Below, in pieces: positions 8,439-16,793 of a stretch of DNA of 64,000 bases. Under the pieces are notes generated by a model. The model saw nothing but the letters and a program-made list of their open reading frames with translations. It did not search any database and was not told the origin of the DNA. Position numbers and translations under genes: made by a program. This DNA is from Mycobacterium avium subsp. avium (GTDB lineage: Bacteria; Actinomycetota; Actinomycetes; Mycobacteriales; Mycobacteriaceae): contig NZ_CP046507.1 in the NCBI RefSeq assembly GCF_009741445.1, positions 3,968,001 to 4,032,000 on the forward strand, in the 5' to 3' direction. Positions within the stretch are counted from its first letter, which is position 1, and the number at the start of each line of letters is the position of its first letter.

Positions 8439-9854
8439 TTAGTCCAGGTCGTCGTGGGCCATCAGCCGCCGGGCCGCCTCGGTGATCGAACCGGACAGCG
8501 ACGGGTAAACCGCCAGCGTCTGCGCCAATTCATTGACGGTGATGCGGTTCTGCACCGCCACCGCGATCGGCAGGATCAGCTCGGAGGCGATCGGCGCCAC
8601 CACCACGCCGCCGATCACCACCCCGGTGGACTTGCGGCAGAACACCTTCACGAAACCCTGCCGCAGCCCCGACATCTTGGCCCGCGCATTGGTGCGCAGC
8701 GGCAGCATGATGGTGCGCGCCGACACCGAACCGTCGTCGATCATGGTCTGCGGCACGCCGACGGCGGCGATCTCGGGCCGGGTGAACACCGTCGCCGCGA
8801 CTGTGCGCAGCCGGATCGGGCTGACGCCCTCGCCGAGCGCGTGATACATCGCGATGCGGCCCTGCATGGCGGCCACCGAGGCCAGCGGCAGCAGGCCGGT
8901 GCAGTCGCCGGCGGCGTAGATGCCGGGCACCGAGGTCCGCGACACCCGGTCCACCGTCAGGTAGCCGCCGCGGCCCAGCTCGATGCCGACCCGCTCCAGG
9001 CCCAGGCCGGCGGTGTTGGGCACCGAGCCGATGGTCATCAGGGCGTGGCTGCCCGCCACGGTGCGCCCGTCGGTCAGGGTGACCAGCACCCCGTCGGGCG
9101 TGCGGGTGACCGATTGCGCGCGGGCGTTCTTCACCAGCTGCACGCCCCGCTCGGAGAACGCCTCTTCCAGCACCAGGGCGGCGTCGGCGTCCTCGTAGGG
9201 CAGCACCCGGTCGCGGCTGGCCACCACGGTCACCGGCACGCCCAATTCGGTGTAGGCGTGCACGAACTCGGCGCCGGTCACCCCCGAGCCGACCACGATG
9301 AGGTGGTCGGGCAGCGCGTCGAGGTTGTAGAGCTGGCGCCAGGTCAGGATCCGCTCGCCGTCGGGCTGGGCCGACGGCAGGATCCGCGGGCTGGCGCCGG
9401 TGGCGATCAGCACGACGTCGGCCTCGTACTCGCTGCTGCTGCCGTCGGGGGCGGTGGCCTTGATGCGGTGGCGGGCCAGCCCCGGGGTGGGGTCGATCAG
9501 CTCGCCGCGGCCGGCGACCACTCGCACGCCCACGCCGAGCAGCTGTTCGGTGATGTCGGCGGACTGCTCGGTGGCCAGTTGCTTGACCCGGGCGTGGATC
9601 TGGGGCAGCGAGATCTTGGCGTCGTCGATGTCGATCTCGAAGCCCAGCCGCGGCGCGCGGCGCAGCTCGGTGCGCAGCCAGGTCGAGGCGATGAATGTCT
9701 TGGACGGCACGCAGTCGTCCAGCACGGCCGCGCCGCCGATTCCCTCGGAGTCGATCACCGTGACGTGGGTGGTGTCGGGGTGGGAGGAGGCGGCCACCAG
9801 AGCGGCTTCGTAACCGGCCGGACCGCCGCCGAGGATCACGATGCGGGTCACCAC
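8439..9854 (-). CDS. lpdA: LpdA, NAD(P)H quinone reductase of the disulfide-reductase fold
   Basis: A 471-aa flavoprotein orthologous to Rv3303c. It has the FAD fold GGGPAGYEAAL (9-19) and the NAD(P) motif VVGSGVTGAEF, but only one cysteine at the usual redox site (LDDCVPSK, C48) and YPSLSGS in place of the catalytic HPT, so it cannot act as a lipoamide dehydrogenase. The M. tuberculosis protein is a quinone reductase. The start is set at the GTG pair 9854/9851 by similarity to Rv3303c. The protein ends at AHDDLD, about 20 residues shorter than I recall for M. tuberculosis. A duplicated 37-bp repeat lies just upstream. Confidence 0.92.
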   Translation of the reverse strand: MVTRIVILGGGPAGYEAALVAASSHPDTTHVTVIDSEGIGGAAVLDDCVPSKTFIASTWLRTELRRAPRLGFEIDIDDAKISLPQIHARVKQLATEQSADITEQLLGVGVRVVAGRGELIDPTPGLARHRIKATAPDGSSSEYEADVVLIATGASPRILPSAQPDGERILTWRQLYNLDALPDHLIVVGSGVTGAEFVHAYTELGVPVTVVASRDRVLPYEDADAALVLEEAFSERGVQLVKNARAQSVTRTPDGVLVTLTDGRTVAGSHALMTIGSVPNTAGLGLERVGIELGRGGYLTVDRVSRTSVPGIYAAGDCTGLLPLASVAAMQGRIAMYHALGEGVSPIRLRTVAATVFTRPEIAAVGVPQTMIDDGSVSARTIMLPLRTNARAKMSGLRQGFVKVFCRKSTGVVIGGVVVAPIASELILPIAVAVQNRITVNELAQTLAVYPSLSGSITEAARRLMAHDDLD

Positions 9855-9862
9855 GACCCCCA

Positions 9863-9899
9863 ACCTAGCCCGGCGACGATGCCCGCCGCAGCGCGGCGG
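9863..9899. repeat. 37-bp intergenic direct repeat, copy 1
   Basis: An exact 37-base unit starting ACCTAGCCCGGCGACGATGC and ending GCGCGGCGG. It is followed by GGAGGAGGAGGCGGGCC, and the same unit returns at 9921. The core GACGATGC...GCAGCG followed by GAGGAGGAG resembles a short intergenic repeat that recurs widely in mycobacterial genomes. Confidence 0.85.
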
Positions 9900-9920
9900 G
9901 AGGAGGAGGCGGGCCATCCC

Positions 9921-9957
9921 ACCTAGCCCGGCGACGATGCCCGCCGCAGCGCGGCGG
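9921..9957. repeat. 37-bp intergenic direct repeat, copy 2
   Basis: The second exact copy of the 37-base unit, 58 bases from the first start to start. It lies between the divergent lpdA and the cyclotransferase-like gene, outside both coding regions and upstream of the TAAGCT box at 9996. Confidence 0.85.
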
Positions 9958-9995
9958 CGCCCGGCTCGGGGGAAGACCGAGGCAGCCCGGACGTC

Positions 9996-10001
9996 TAAGC
10001 T
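9996..10001 (+). promoter_or_regulatory. -10 box of the cyclotransferase-like gene
   Basis: TAAGCT lies 6 bases before the GTG at 10008, so transcription should start at or next to the start codon (leaderless). Confidence 0.6.
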
Positions 10002-10007
10002 TTCCCC

Positions 10008-10475
10008 GTGCCGCTCTACGCCGCGTACGGGTCGAACATGGATCCCGAGCAGATGCTGAAGCGCGCACCCCACTCGCCGATGGCCGGAACCGGCTGGCTG
10101 CACGGCTGGCGGCTGACGTTCGGCGGCGAGGACATCGGCTGGGAGGGCGCGCTGGCCACGGTCGTGGAGGACCCGGGTTCCAAGGTGTTCGTCGTGCTCT
10201 ACGACATGACGCCGGCGGACGAGAAGAACCTCGACCGCTGGGAGGGCTCGGAGTTCGGCGTGCACAAGAAGATCCGCTGCCGTGTGGACCGCATCTCGTC
10301 CGACACCACCACCGACCCGGTGCTGGCGTGGCTGTACGTCCTGGACGCCTGGGAGGGCGGCCTGCCATCGGCCCGCTACCTCGGGGTGATGGCCGACGCC
10401 GCCGAAATCGCCGGCGCGCCAGCCGATTACGTGCACGACCTGCGCACCCGCCCGGCCCGCAACATCGGGCCCTGA
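10008..10475 (+). CDS. Gamma-glutamylcyclotransferase-like protein
   Basis: A 155-aa protein of the gamma-glutamylcyclotransferase/AIG2-like fold, orthologous to Rv3304 by position. The substrate-binding motif YGSNM is at residues 7-11 and a candidate general-acid glutamate lies in DRWEGSEF (E79). Related enzymes cyclise gamma-glutamyl groups to 5-oxoproline, but mycobacteria use mycothiol rather than glutathione, so the substrate is unknown. The GTG start is supported by the promoter box 6 bases upstream. It converges with the amidohydrolase gene after 22 bases. Confidence 0.85.
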   Translation: MPLYAAYGSNMDPEQMLKRAPHSPMAGTGWLHGWRLTFGGEDIGWEGALATVVEDPGSKVFVVLYDMTPADEKNLDRWEGSEFGVHKKIRCRVDRISSDTTTDPVLAWLYVLDAWEGGLPSARYLGVMADAAEIAGAPADYVHDLRTRPARNIGP

Positions 10476-10497
10476 CTTTCCGTCGCGGCCTAGCGGC

Positions 10498-11676
10498 CTA
10501 GAACACCTGGAACAGCGCCGACTGTTCGACGATGTTGGCCATCACCCGCACCCCGATCGCCAGGGCCCGCTCGTCGAGGTTGAACGTCGGCTGGTGCAGG
10601 TCCAGCTGTGGCCCCACCCCGGGCCACACCCCCAGCCGCGCCATCGCGCCGGGAATCTCCTCGAGGTACCAGGAGAAGTCTTCGCCGCCACCGGACTGGC
10701 GGGTGTCGGCCAGGGCGTCGGGGCCGAGCGCCTCGATCGCGTGGGTGAGGATGCGCGTCGAGACGTCCTCGTTGACCACCGGCGGCACGCCGCGCCGGTA
10801 CTGCAGCGTGTGCTCGATGCCCAGCGGCGCGAGCAGCCCGGACACCGTCTCCCGGATCACCTCCTCGAGACCCACCCAGGTCTGCCGGCTGGCGGTGCGC
10901 ACGGTGCCGGCCAGCACCCCGGTCTGCGGGATGGCGTTGGCCGCCACCCCGGCGTTGACCGCGCCCCACACCAGCACGGTGCCGTTGCGCGGGTCGATGC
11001 GCCGCGACAGCACCCCGGGCAGCCCGGTGATCAGGGTGCCCAGCCCGTACACCAGGTCGGCGGTCAGGTGCGGCCGCGAGGTGTGCCCGCCCGGCGAATA
11101 CAGGGTGATCTCGATCTGGTCGGCCGCCGAGGTGATCGGGCCGTGCCGGACCGCGATCTGGCCGACCTCCAGCCGGGGGTCGCAGTGCAGGGCGAAGATC
11201 CGCGACACCCCGGTGATGGCGCCGGCGGCGATGGCGTCGATCGCCCCGCCGGGCATCAGCTCCTCGGCGGCCTGGAAGATCAACCGCACCCCGACCGGCA
11301 GTTCCGGCACCGACGCCAGCACCAGCGCGGTGCCCAGCAGGATGGCGGTGTGCGCGTCGTGCCCGCAGGCGTGCGCCACGTTGGGCATGGTGGAGGCGTA
11401 GGGCGCGCCGGTGCGCTCGGCCATCGGCAGCGCGTCCATGTCGGCCCGCAGCGCGATCCGGGGCTCGTGCTCGGGGCCGAGGTCGCAGATCAGCCCGGTC
11501 CCGCCGGGCAGCACCTTGGGGTTGAGTCCGGCCTCGGCCAACCGCTCGGCGACGAACTGGGTGGTGGCGTATTCCTGGCGGCCCAACTCGGGATAGCGGT
11601 GGATGTGCCGACGCCACTCGATCAGGTCTTGGTTGTGCGCGGCCAGCCAGGAGGTGGCGGCGTCGGCCAGGCTCAT
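10498..11676 (-). CDS. amiA1: M20-family amidohydrolase AmiA1
   Basis: A 392-aa zinc-dependent hydrolase of the M20/IAA-amino-acid hydrolase group, orthologous to Rv3305c. Landmarks are HRYPELGRQE (26-35), ACGHDAHTA (103-111), the catalytic glutamate pair AAEE (E138-E139), LHCDPRLEVG and the C-terminal GGGEDFSWY. Enzymes of this type cut N-acyl or carbamoyl amino acids and related amides; the physiological substrate is not known. The ATG at 11676 overlaps the stop of the upstream paralogue (ATGA), so the two are translationally coupled. Confidence 0.9.
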   Translation of the reverse strand: MSLADAATSWLAAHNQDLIEWRRHIHRYPELGRQEYATTQFVAERLAEAGLNPKVLPGGTGLICDLGPEHEPRIALRADMDALPMAERTGAPYASTMPNVAHACGHDAHTAILLGTALVLASVPELPVGVRLIFQAAEELMPGGAIDAIAAGAITGVSRIFALHCDPRLEVGQIAVRHGPITSAADQIEITLYSPGGHTSRPHLTADLVYGLGTLITGLPGVLSRRIDPRNGTVLVWGAVNAGVAANAIPQTGVLAGTVRTASRQTWVGLEEVIRETVSGLLAPLGIEHTLQYRRGVPPVVNEDVSTRILTHAIEALGPDALADTRQSGGGEDFSWYLEEIPGAMARLGVWPGVGPQLDLHQPTFNLDERALAIGVRVMANIVEQSALFQVF

Positions 11677-12875
11677 GGGTGCGCCCCGCCGCGTCTGCGC
11701 TCGTGCGCGGCCAGCGCCCGATCGCGCTCGGCCGGCGTCTGGGCCAGCGCGACGACGGTGCGGGCCAGCATGATCGCGCCCTCGATCACCGCGCGGTCGG
11801 CGCTGGGTCCGGCGGCGGCGTCGGCGAAGGCGCGCTGATGCACCATGGCGCCACCGGATTCGACCCCGACCACCGGGTGGATCCCCGGCAGCGCCTGCGT
11901 CACGTTGCCCATGTCGGTGCTGCCCATCGGCAGCGCGGCTTCGTACTCCGGGGCCACCGGCTGCCGGCCCAGCCGGCACATCTCCTCGCGAAAGATATTG
12001 GCCAGCCACGCGTCCGGCTTGAGTTCGTCGTAGGCGGGCGCGGGGTTGTCGATCTCGTATTCGCAGCCGGCGGCCATTGGGCCCGCGGCGAAGCAGGCAT
12101 ACATCCTGCCCTCCAGCTCGCGCAGCGAGTCGGATTCGACGGCGCGCATCGCGTACTGCAGCGACGCGTGCCCGGGGATGACGTTGACCGCCTGCCCGCC
12201 GTCGGTGACGATGCCGTGCACCAGTTGGCCCGGCGCCAGTTGCTGACGCAGCAGCCCGACGGCCACTTGCGCGACGGTGACGGCGTCGAGGGCGTTGACG
12301 CCCAGGTGCGGCGCGACGGCGGCGTGCGATTCCTTGCCGCGGTAGCGCACGATCGCCTCGGACAGGGCCAGCGAGCGGGCCGCGGCGATGTCGGCCGGCC
12401 CGGGATGCAGCATCACCGCCGCGGAGATGTCGTCGAACACCCCGGCCTTGAGCAGCAGCGCCTTACCGCCGCCGGCCTCCTCGGCGGGAGTCCCCACAAG
12501 CGCCACCCGCAGGCCCAGGTCGTCGGCCACCTCGGCCAGCGCCAGCGCGGTGCCCACGGCCGACGCCGCGATGATGTTGTGGCCGCAGGCGTGCCCGATC
12601 TCGGGCAGGGCATCGTATTCGGCGCAGACCCCGATGGTCAGCTGGCCGCTGCCGAAGTCGGCGCGAAAGGCGGTGTCCAGGCCGCCGGCGGCCGCGGTGA
12701 TCTCGAAGCCGCGCTCGGCGACCAGCGCCTGCGCCTTGGCGCAGCTGCGGTGCTCGGCGAACGCCAGCTCCGGCTCGGCGTGGATGGCGTGCGACAGCTC
12801 GACGAGATCGGCACCGCGCCGCCGCACGACATCCTCGACGCTGTCCAGCGGGCTGTCTGATCCGACGGGGGGCAC
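11673..12875 (-). CDS. amiB1: M20-family amidohydrolase AmiB1
   Basis: A 400-aa M20 amidohydrolase orthologous to Rv3306c and first gene of the amiB1-amiA1 pair. Family blocks include HAEPELAFAEH, IGHACGHNIIAAS, GTPAEEAGGGK (catalytic glutamate), GKESHAA and the C-terminal GSTDMGNV. The GTG at 12875 gives a start similar to the M. tuberculosis protein; an in-frame TTG at 12911 would add 12 residues. Two related hydrolases in a coupled operon suggest action on similar acyl or carbamoyl substrates, possibly as one complex. Confidence 0.88.
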   Translation of the reverse strand: MPPVGSDSPLDSVEDVVRRRGADLVELSHAIHAEPELAFAEHRSCAKAQALVAERGFEITAAAGGLDTAFRADFGSGQLTIGVCAEYDALPEIGHACGHNIIAASAVGTALALAEVADDLGLRVALVGTPAEEAGGGKALLLKAGVFDDISAAVMLHPGPADIAAARSLALSEAIVRYRGKESHAAVAPHLGVNALDAVTVAQVAVGLLRQQLAPGQLVHGIVTDGGQAVNVIPGHASLQYAMRAVESDSLRELEGRMYACFAAGPMAAGCEYEIDNPAPAYDELKPDAWLANIFREEMCRLGRQPVAPEYEAALPMGSTDMGNVTQALPGIHPVVGVESGGAMVHQRAFADAAAGPSADRAVIEGAIMLARTVVALAQTPAERDRALAAHERRRGGAHP

Positions 12876-12920
12876 TCTCGCAGTATGTCGCAGTATCCGA
12901 CCGGGGCCCAACGCCCCTGG

Positions 12921-13598
12921 CTATACCCGCCCGGCGATGAACCCCGCCGCCTGGGCCGGGTAGGGCGGGTCCTCGTAGACGTGGTGCGCGTCCCGGTCCC
13001 GCCCGCCGACGACGCACACCGGGTCGCCGTCGCTGCACAGGTCGATGGCGCGACCGGCGAACGCCCCGGTGGTCGACAGGGGCGTGTTGAAGCGGTTGCC
13101 GGGGTTGCCGAACACCGCCACCGCCGCGATCTTGCTCGCCAGGCCGGGATCCAGTGGGGGTGCCGACCCGAAGTTGCCGATCCGCTGCCCGACCGGCGGT
13201 ACCCCGGCGAGCATCGAGACCGCGGCCGCGCCCTGCGAGAACCCGCCGAGCACCAGCCGGGTGGACGGGCACCGGTCGACCATCTCGGCGATGTGGTCGC
13301 GGGCGTCGTTGGCGCCGTCGGCGGTGGTCAGGAAGTTGTAGCTGGCCGGATAGTTCACCGCGTAGGCGTCGACGTTGCGGTTGCCCAGCGCCGGTTGCAG
13401 CGCGGCGAACAGCGCATCGCCCACGGCTCCCAAGCCCGGGGGCTCGGCGGTGCCGCGGGCGAAAATCAGTTGCACGTCCGGACATCCGTCGGCCGCCGCC
13501 CGCGGCGCCGGGCCGCAGGTGATGGCGACCACCGACAAGGCGACCGCGACGACAATTCCAATGGCCGGGCCAACCACCGGCCACCCACGCAGATTCAT
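12921..13598 (-). CDS. Secreted cutinase-family esterase
   Basis: A 225-aa exported serine esterase of the cutinase-like (Culp) family. The signal peptide includes a strong hydrophobic run (GIVVAVALSVVAI) and a likely cut after RAAA-DGCPD. The nucleophile motif GGFSQGA is followed by CSDGDPVC and a late histidine (DAHHVYED), the three parts of the cutinase triad, with paired cysteines at CPDV and DRCPS. The ATG at 13598 is preferred over an upstream start because AGGA lies about 9 bases before it. In M. tuberculosis I recall no cutinase between amiB1 and deoD. It is divergent from deoD. Confidence 0.88.
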   Translation of the reverse strand: MNLRGWPVVGPAIGIVVAVALSVVAITCGPAPRAAADGCPDVQLIFARGTAEPPGLGAVGDALFAALQPALGNRNVDAYAVNYPASYNFLTTADGANDARDHIAEMVDRCPSTRLVLGGFSQGAAAVSMLAGVPPVGQRIGNFGSAPPLDPGLASKIAAVAVFGNPGNRFNTPLSTTGAFAGRAIDLCSDGDPVCVVGGRDRDAHHVYEDPPYPAQAAGFIAGRV

Positions 13599-13661
13599 AC
13601 GCCAGATCCTGGCACACCCCCCCGACACCCGCTCCCGGGCCGGCGCTCGCCGTCGCCGGGC

Positions 13662-13667
13662 TAGGCT
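13662..13667 (+). promoter_or_regulatory. -10 box of deoD
   Basis: TAGGCT ends 8 bases before the GTG at 13676, consistent with a leaderless or nearly leaderless mRNA for the deoD-pmmB operon. Confidence 0.55.
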
Positions 13668-13675
13668 CGATCGCT

Positions 13676-14491
13676 GTGGCCGAAACCCCGTCCAACCCAG
13701 GCGAGCTCGCGCGCCAGGCGGCCGCGGTCATCGGCGAACGGACCGGCGTCGCCGCACACGACGTGGCCATCGTCCTGGGGTCGGGATGGTCGCCGGCGGT
13801 CGCCGCGCTGGGCGCCCCGACGGCGGTGCTGCCGCAGGCCGAACTGCCCGGCTTCCGCCCGCCCACCGCGGTCGGGCACACCGGCGAGCTGGTGTCGATG
13901 CGTATCGGCGAGCACCGGGTGCTGGTGTTGGTCGGCCGCATCCACGCCTACGAGGGCCACGACCTGTGCCACGTCGTGCACCCGGTCCGGGCGGCCTGCG
14001 CGGCCGGGGTGCGCGCGGTGGTGCTCACCAACGCGGCCGGCGGCCTGCGCCCGGACCTTGCCGTCGGCGAACCGGTGCTGATCAGCGACCACCTCAACCT
14101 GACCGGGCGGTCCCCGCTGGTCGGCCCGCAGTTCGTCGACCTCACCGACGCCTACTCGCCGCGGCTGCGCGAGCTGGCCCGCCAAGCCGATCCCACGCTG
14201 GCCGAGGGCGTCTACGCCGGCCTTCCCGGCCCGCACTACGAGACCCCGGCCGAGATCCGGATGCTGCGCACGCTGGGCGCCGACCTGGTCGGCATGTCGA
14301 CGGTGCACGAAACCATCGCCGCCCGGGCGGCCGGCGCCGAGGTGCTGGGGGTGTCGCTGGTGACCAACCTGGCCGCCGGCATCAGCGGCGAGCCGCTGAG
14401 CCACACCGAGGTGCTGGCCGCCGGCGCCGCCTCGGCCACCCGGATGGGCGCGCTGCTGGCCCTGATCCTCGGCCAACTCCCCCGGTTCTAG
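13676..14491 (+). CDS. deoD: Purine nucleoside phosphorylase
   Basis: A 271-aa trimeric-type purine nucleoside phosphorylase, orthologous to Rv3307. It splits inosine and guanosine (and the deoxy forms) with phosphate to give the base and ribose 1-phosphate. Active-site blocks are GSG at 35-37, GHTG at 67-70, YEGH at 92-95, GPHYETPAE at 185-193 and GMSTVHE near 206, with T230-N231 of VTN contacting the purine. It is followed after 4 bases by the phosphomutase gene, which can process the sugar phosphate, so the two form a logical salvage operon. Confidence 0.94.
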   Translation: MAETPSNPGELARQAAAVIGERTGVAAHDVAIVLGSGWSPAVAALGAPTAVLPQAELPGFRPPTAVGHTGELVSMRIGEHRVLVLVGRIHAYEGHDLCHVVHPVRAACAAGVRAVVLTNAAGGLRPDLAVGEPVLISDHLNLTGRSPLVGPQFVDLTDAYSPRLRELARQADPTLAEGVYAGLPGPHYETPAEIRMLRTLGADLVGMSTVHETIAARAAGAEVLGVSLVTNLAAGISGEPLSHTEVLAAGAASATRMGALLALILGQLPRF

Positions 14492-14495
14492 GACC

Positions 14496-16076
14496 GTGAC
14501 GCCCGAGGAATGGATCGCCCACGATCCCGACCCCCGCACGGCCGCCGAGCTCGCCGCATGCGAAGCCGCAGAACTCACCGCCCGCTTCGCCCGGCCCTTG
14601 CGATTCGGCACGGCGGGACTGCGCGGCCCGGTCCGCGCCGGCCCCGACGCGATGAACGTCGCGGTGGTGTCGCGGGCCAGCTGGGCGCTGGCGCAGGTGC
14701 TCAAGCGCCGCGGCCCGGCCGGCGCGCGGGTGATCGTGGGACGCGACGCCCGGCACGGCTCCGCGGTATTCGCCACGGTGGCCGCCGAAGTGCTCGCTGC
14801 CCAAGGGTTTTCGGTGCTGCTGCTGCCCGGGCCGGTGCCCACCCCGGTGGTCGCGTTCGCGGTGCGGCACACCGGCGCCGCCGCCGGGGTCCAGATCACC
14901 GCCTCGCACAACCCGCCGACCGACAACGGCTACAAGGTGTACGACGGCGGCGGCATCCAGATCGTCTCCCCCACCGACCACCAGATCGAAGCCGCGATGG
15001 CCGACGCGCCACCGGCCGACGAGATCCGCCGAACACCCGTCCCACCGGCGCACACCGACCTCGTCCAGCGCTACATCGAGCGGGCGGCCGGGGTGCGGCG
15101 CGGCACCGGTTCGGCGCGGGTGGCGCTCACCGCTCTGCACGGCGTGGGCGGGACGGTGGCCGTCGACGCTCTGCACCGCGCCGGCTTCGGCCGAATACAC
15201 ACCGTGGCAAGCCAATTCGCGCCCGACCCGGACTTTCCCACCGTCGCGTTCCCCAACCCCGAGGAGCCCGGCGCCACCGACGCGCTGCTGACCCTGGCCG
15301 CCGATGTAGACGCCGACGTGGCGATCGCACTGGATCCCGACGCCGACCGCTGCGCCGTCGGCATACCCGACGCCTCCGGCTGGCGGATGCTCTCCGGCGA
15401 CGAAACCGGTTGGCTGCTCGGCGATTACCTGCTCTCCCAGCCGCAGCGTGCCGACCGACCCGTGGTGGCCAGCACGGTGGTGTCGTCGCGGATGTTGTCG
15501 GCCATCGCCGCGCGGCACGGCGCCGTGCACGTCGAAACCCTCACCGGCTTCAAGTGGTTGGCACGCGCCGACGCCGAGGTGCCCGGCGGCACCCTGGTGT
15601 ACGCCTATGAGGAGGCGATCGGACACTGCGTGGACCCCGCCGCGGTGCGCGACAAGGACGGCATCAGCGCCGCCGTGCTGGTGTGCGACCTGGTGGCCGG
15701 CCTGATCGCGCGGGGCGGTTCGGTGTCCGGCCGGCTCGACGAGCTGGCCCGCCGCCACGGCGTGCACGACGTCGCCGCGGTGTCGCGCCGCGTCGGGACC
15801 GACGGGGCTGCCGAGCTGATGCGACGGCTGCGCACCAGCCCGCCGGAGACGCTGGCCGGGTTCGGGGTGGCGCTCACCGACATCACCGACGCGCTGATCT
15901 TCACCGGCGGCGACGACGACACGTCGGTCAGGCTGGTGGTGCGGCCTTCCGGGACCGAGCCGAAGGTGAAGTGCTACTTGGAGATTCGCTGCGCGCCGAG
16001 CGACGACCTGGCGTCTTCGCGGCGGCGCGCCCGCGCCCTGCGGGAGCTTCTGGTCGCGACGGTGCGGAGCTGGTGA
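14496..16076 (+). CDS. pmmB: Phosphomannomutase/phosphopentomutase-type enzyme PmmB
   Basis: A 526-aa alpha-D-phosphohexomutase orthologous to Rv3308. It moves phosphate between C1 and C6 (or C5) of a sugar through a phosphoserine. The catalytic serine is S137 in TASHNP; the metal loop is DPDADR, the sugar loop GDETGWLLGD, and the phosphate loop RPSGTEPK. Its length and its position after deoD fit the group that includes phosphopentomutase-like PGM2 enzymes, so ribose 1-phosphate is a possible substrate. Its last 149 bases are antisense to the extended end of upp. Confidence 0.92.
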   Translation: MTPEEWIAHDPDPRTAAELAACEAAELTARFARPLRFGTAGLRGPVRAGPDAMNVAVVSRASWALAQVLKRRGPAGARVIVGRDARHGSAVFATVAAEVLAAQGFSVLLLPGPVPTPVVAFAVRHTGAAAGVQITASHNPPTDNGYKVYDGGGIQIVSPTDHQIEAAMADAPPADEIRRTPVPPAHTDLVQRYIERAAGVRRGTGSARVALTALHGVGGTVAVDALHRAGFGRIHTVASQFAPDPDFPTVAFPNPEEPGATDALLTLAADVDADVAIALDPDADRCAVGIPDASGWRMLSGDETGWLLGDYLLSQPQRADRPVVASTVVSSRMLSAIAARHGAVHVETLTGFKWLARADAEVPGGTLVYAYEEAIGHCVDPAAVRDKDGISAAVLVCDLVAGLIARGGSVSGRLDELARRHGVHDVAAVSRRVGTDGAAELMRRLRTSPPETLAGFGVALTDITDALIFTGGDDDTSVRLVVRPSGTEPKVKCYLEIRCAPSDDLASSRRRARALRELLVATVRSW

Positions 16077-16701
16077 ACAGGTTCGGCCCGAATTGGCGAT
16101 CCCCGGCATCGCCGAGGCCGGGCACGATGTAGGCCGCCTTGTTGAGTCCCTTGTCTACCGCGGCGGTGAACACTCGCGCGTCGGGCGCCGTTTCCCCAAC
16201 CGCCGCAAGACCTTCCGGCGCGGCCACCACACACAGCACGGTGATGTCGGTGGCGCCGCGACGCTGCAACAGCCCCAGGGTGTGCACCATCGAGCCGCCG
16301 GTGGCCAGCATCGGGTCCAGCACCATCACCGACCTGCCGGCCAGCTTGTCGGGCAGCGCCGCCAAATACGGGACCGGCCGGTGGGTTTGCTCGTCGCGGG
16401 CGACGCCGACGAAGCCCACCTCGGCCTCGGGCAGCGCGGCCTGCGCCGGGTCGACCATGCCCAGCCCGGCGCGCAGCACCGGAACCAGCAGCGGCGGATT
16501 GACCAGTCGGGTCCCGACGGCCGCGGCCACCGGGGTGCGGATCCGGACCGACTTGCGCGGCACGTCGCGGCTGGCCTCGTAGACCAGCATCAGCGTCAGA
16601 TCGCGCAGCGCGGCCCGAAATCCGGCGGTGTCGGTGCGTTCGTCGCGCAGCACCGTCAGCCGGGCCGCGGCCAACGGGTGGTCGATCACGCACACGTCCA
16701 T
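15928..16701 (-). CDS. upp: Uracil phosphoribosyltransferase with long extra tail
   Basis: Uracil phosphoribosyltransferase joins uracil and PRPP to make UMP, the pyrimidine salvage step. The enzyme part (residues 1-206) is complete: RAGLGMV near 78-83, the PRPP loop DPMLATGGS at 129-137 and the uracil-binding end YIVPGLGDAGDRQFGP. Homologues I recall stop right there at about 207 residues. Here the frame reads on for about 51 residues rich in Ser, Pro, Arg and Ala, ending at 15928 inside pmmB on the opposite strand. The start ATG at 16701 matches the Rv3309c start. Confidence 0.88.
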   Translation of the reverse strand: MDVCVIDHPLAAARLTVLRDERTDTAGFRAALRDLTLMLVYEASRDVPRKSVRIRTPVAAAVGTRLVNPPLLVPVLRAGLGMVDPAQAALPEAEVGFVGVARDEQTHRPVPYLAALPDKLAGRSVMVLDPMLATGGSMVHTLGLLQRRGATDITVLCVVAAPEGLAAVGETAPDARVFTAAVDKGLNKAAYIVPGLGDAGDRQFGPNLFTSSAPSRPEAPAGRGRAAAKTPGRRSARSESPSSTSPSARSRKAAPPA

Positions 16702-16781
16702 CTGGTCGAGCGTATATAACGATCGGGCAAAGCCCCGCTGACACGCTTGCCCGCCGGCCGCAAACGCCTTACCGCCGTTCG

Positions 16782-16787
16782 TATACT
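16782..16787 (+). promoter_or_regulatory. -10 box of sapM
   Basis: TATACT ends 6 bases before the GTG at 16794, so the sapM message is probably leaderless. The promoter lies in the 92-base divergent gap with upp. Confidence 0.65.
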
Positions 16788-16793
16788 GCGGGC

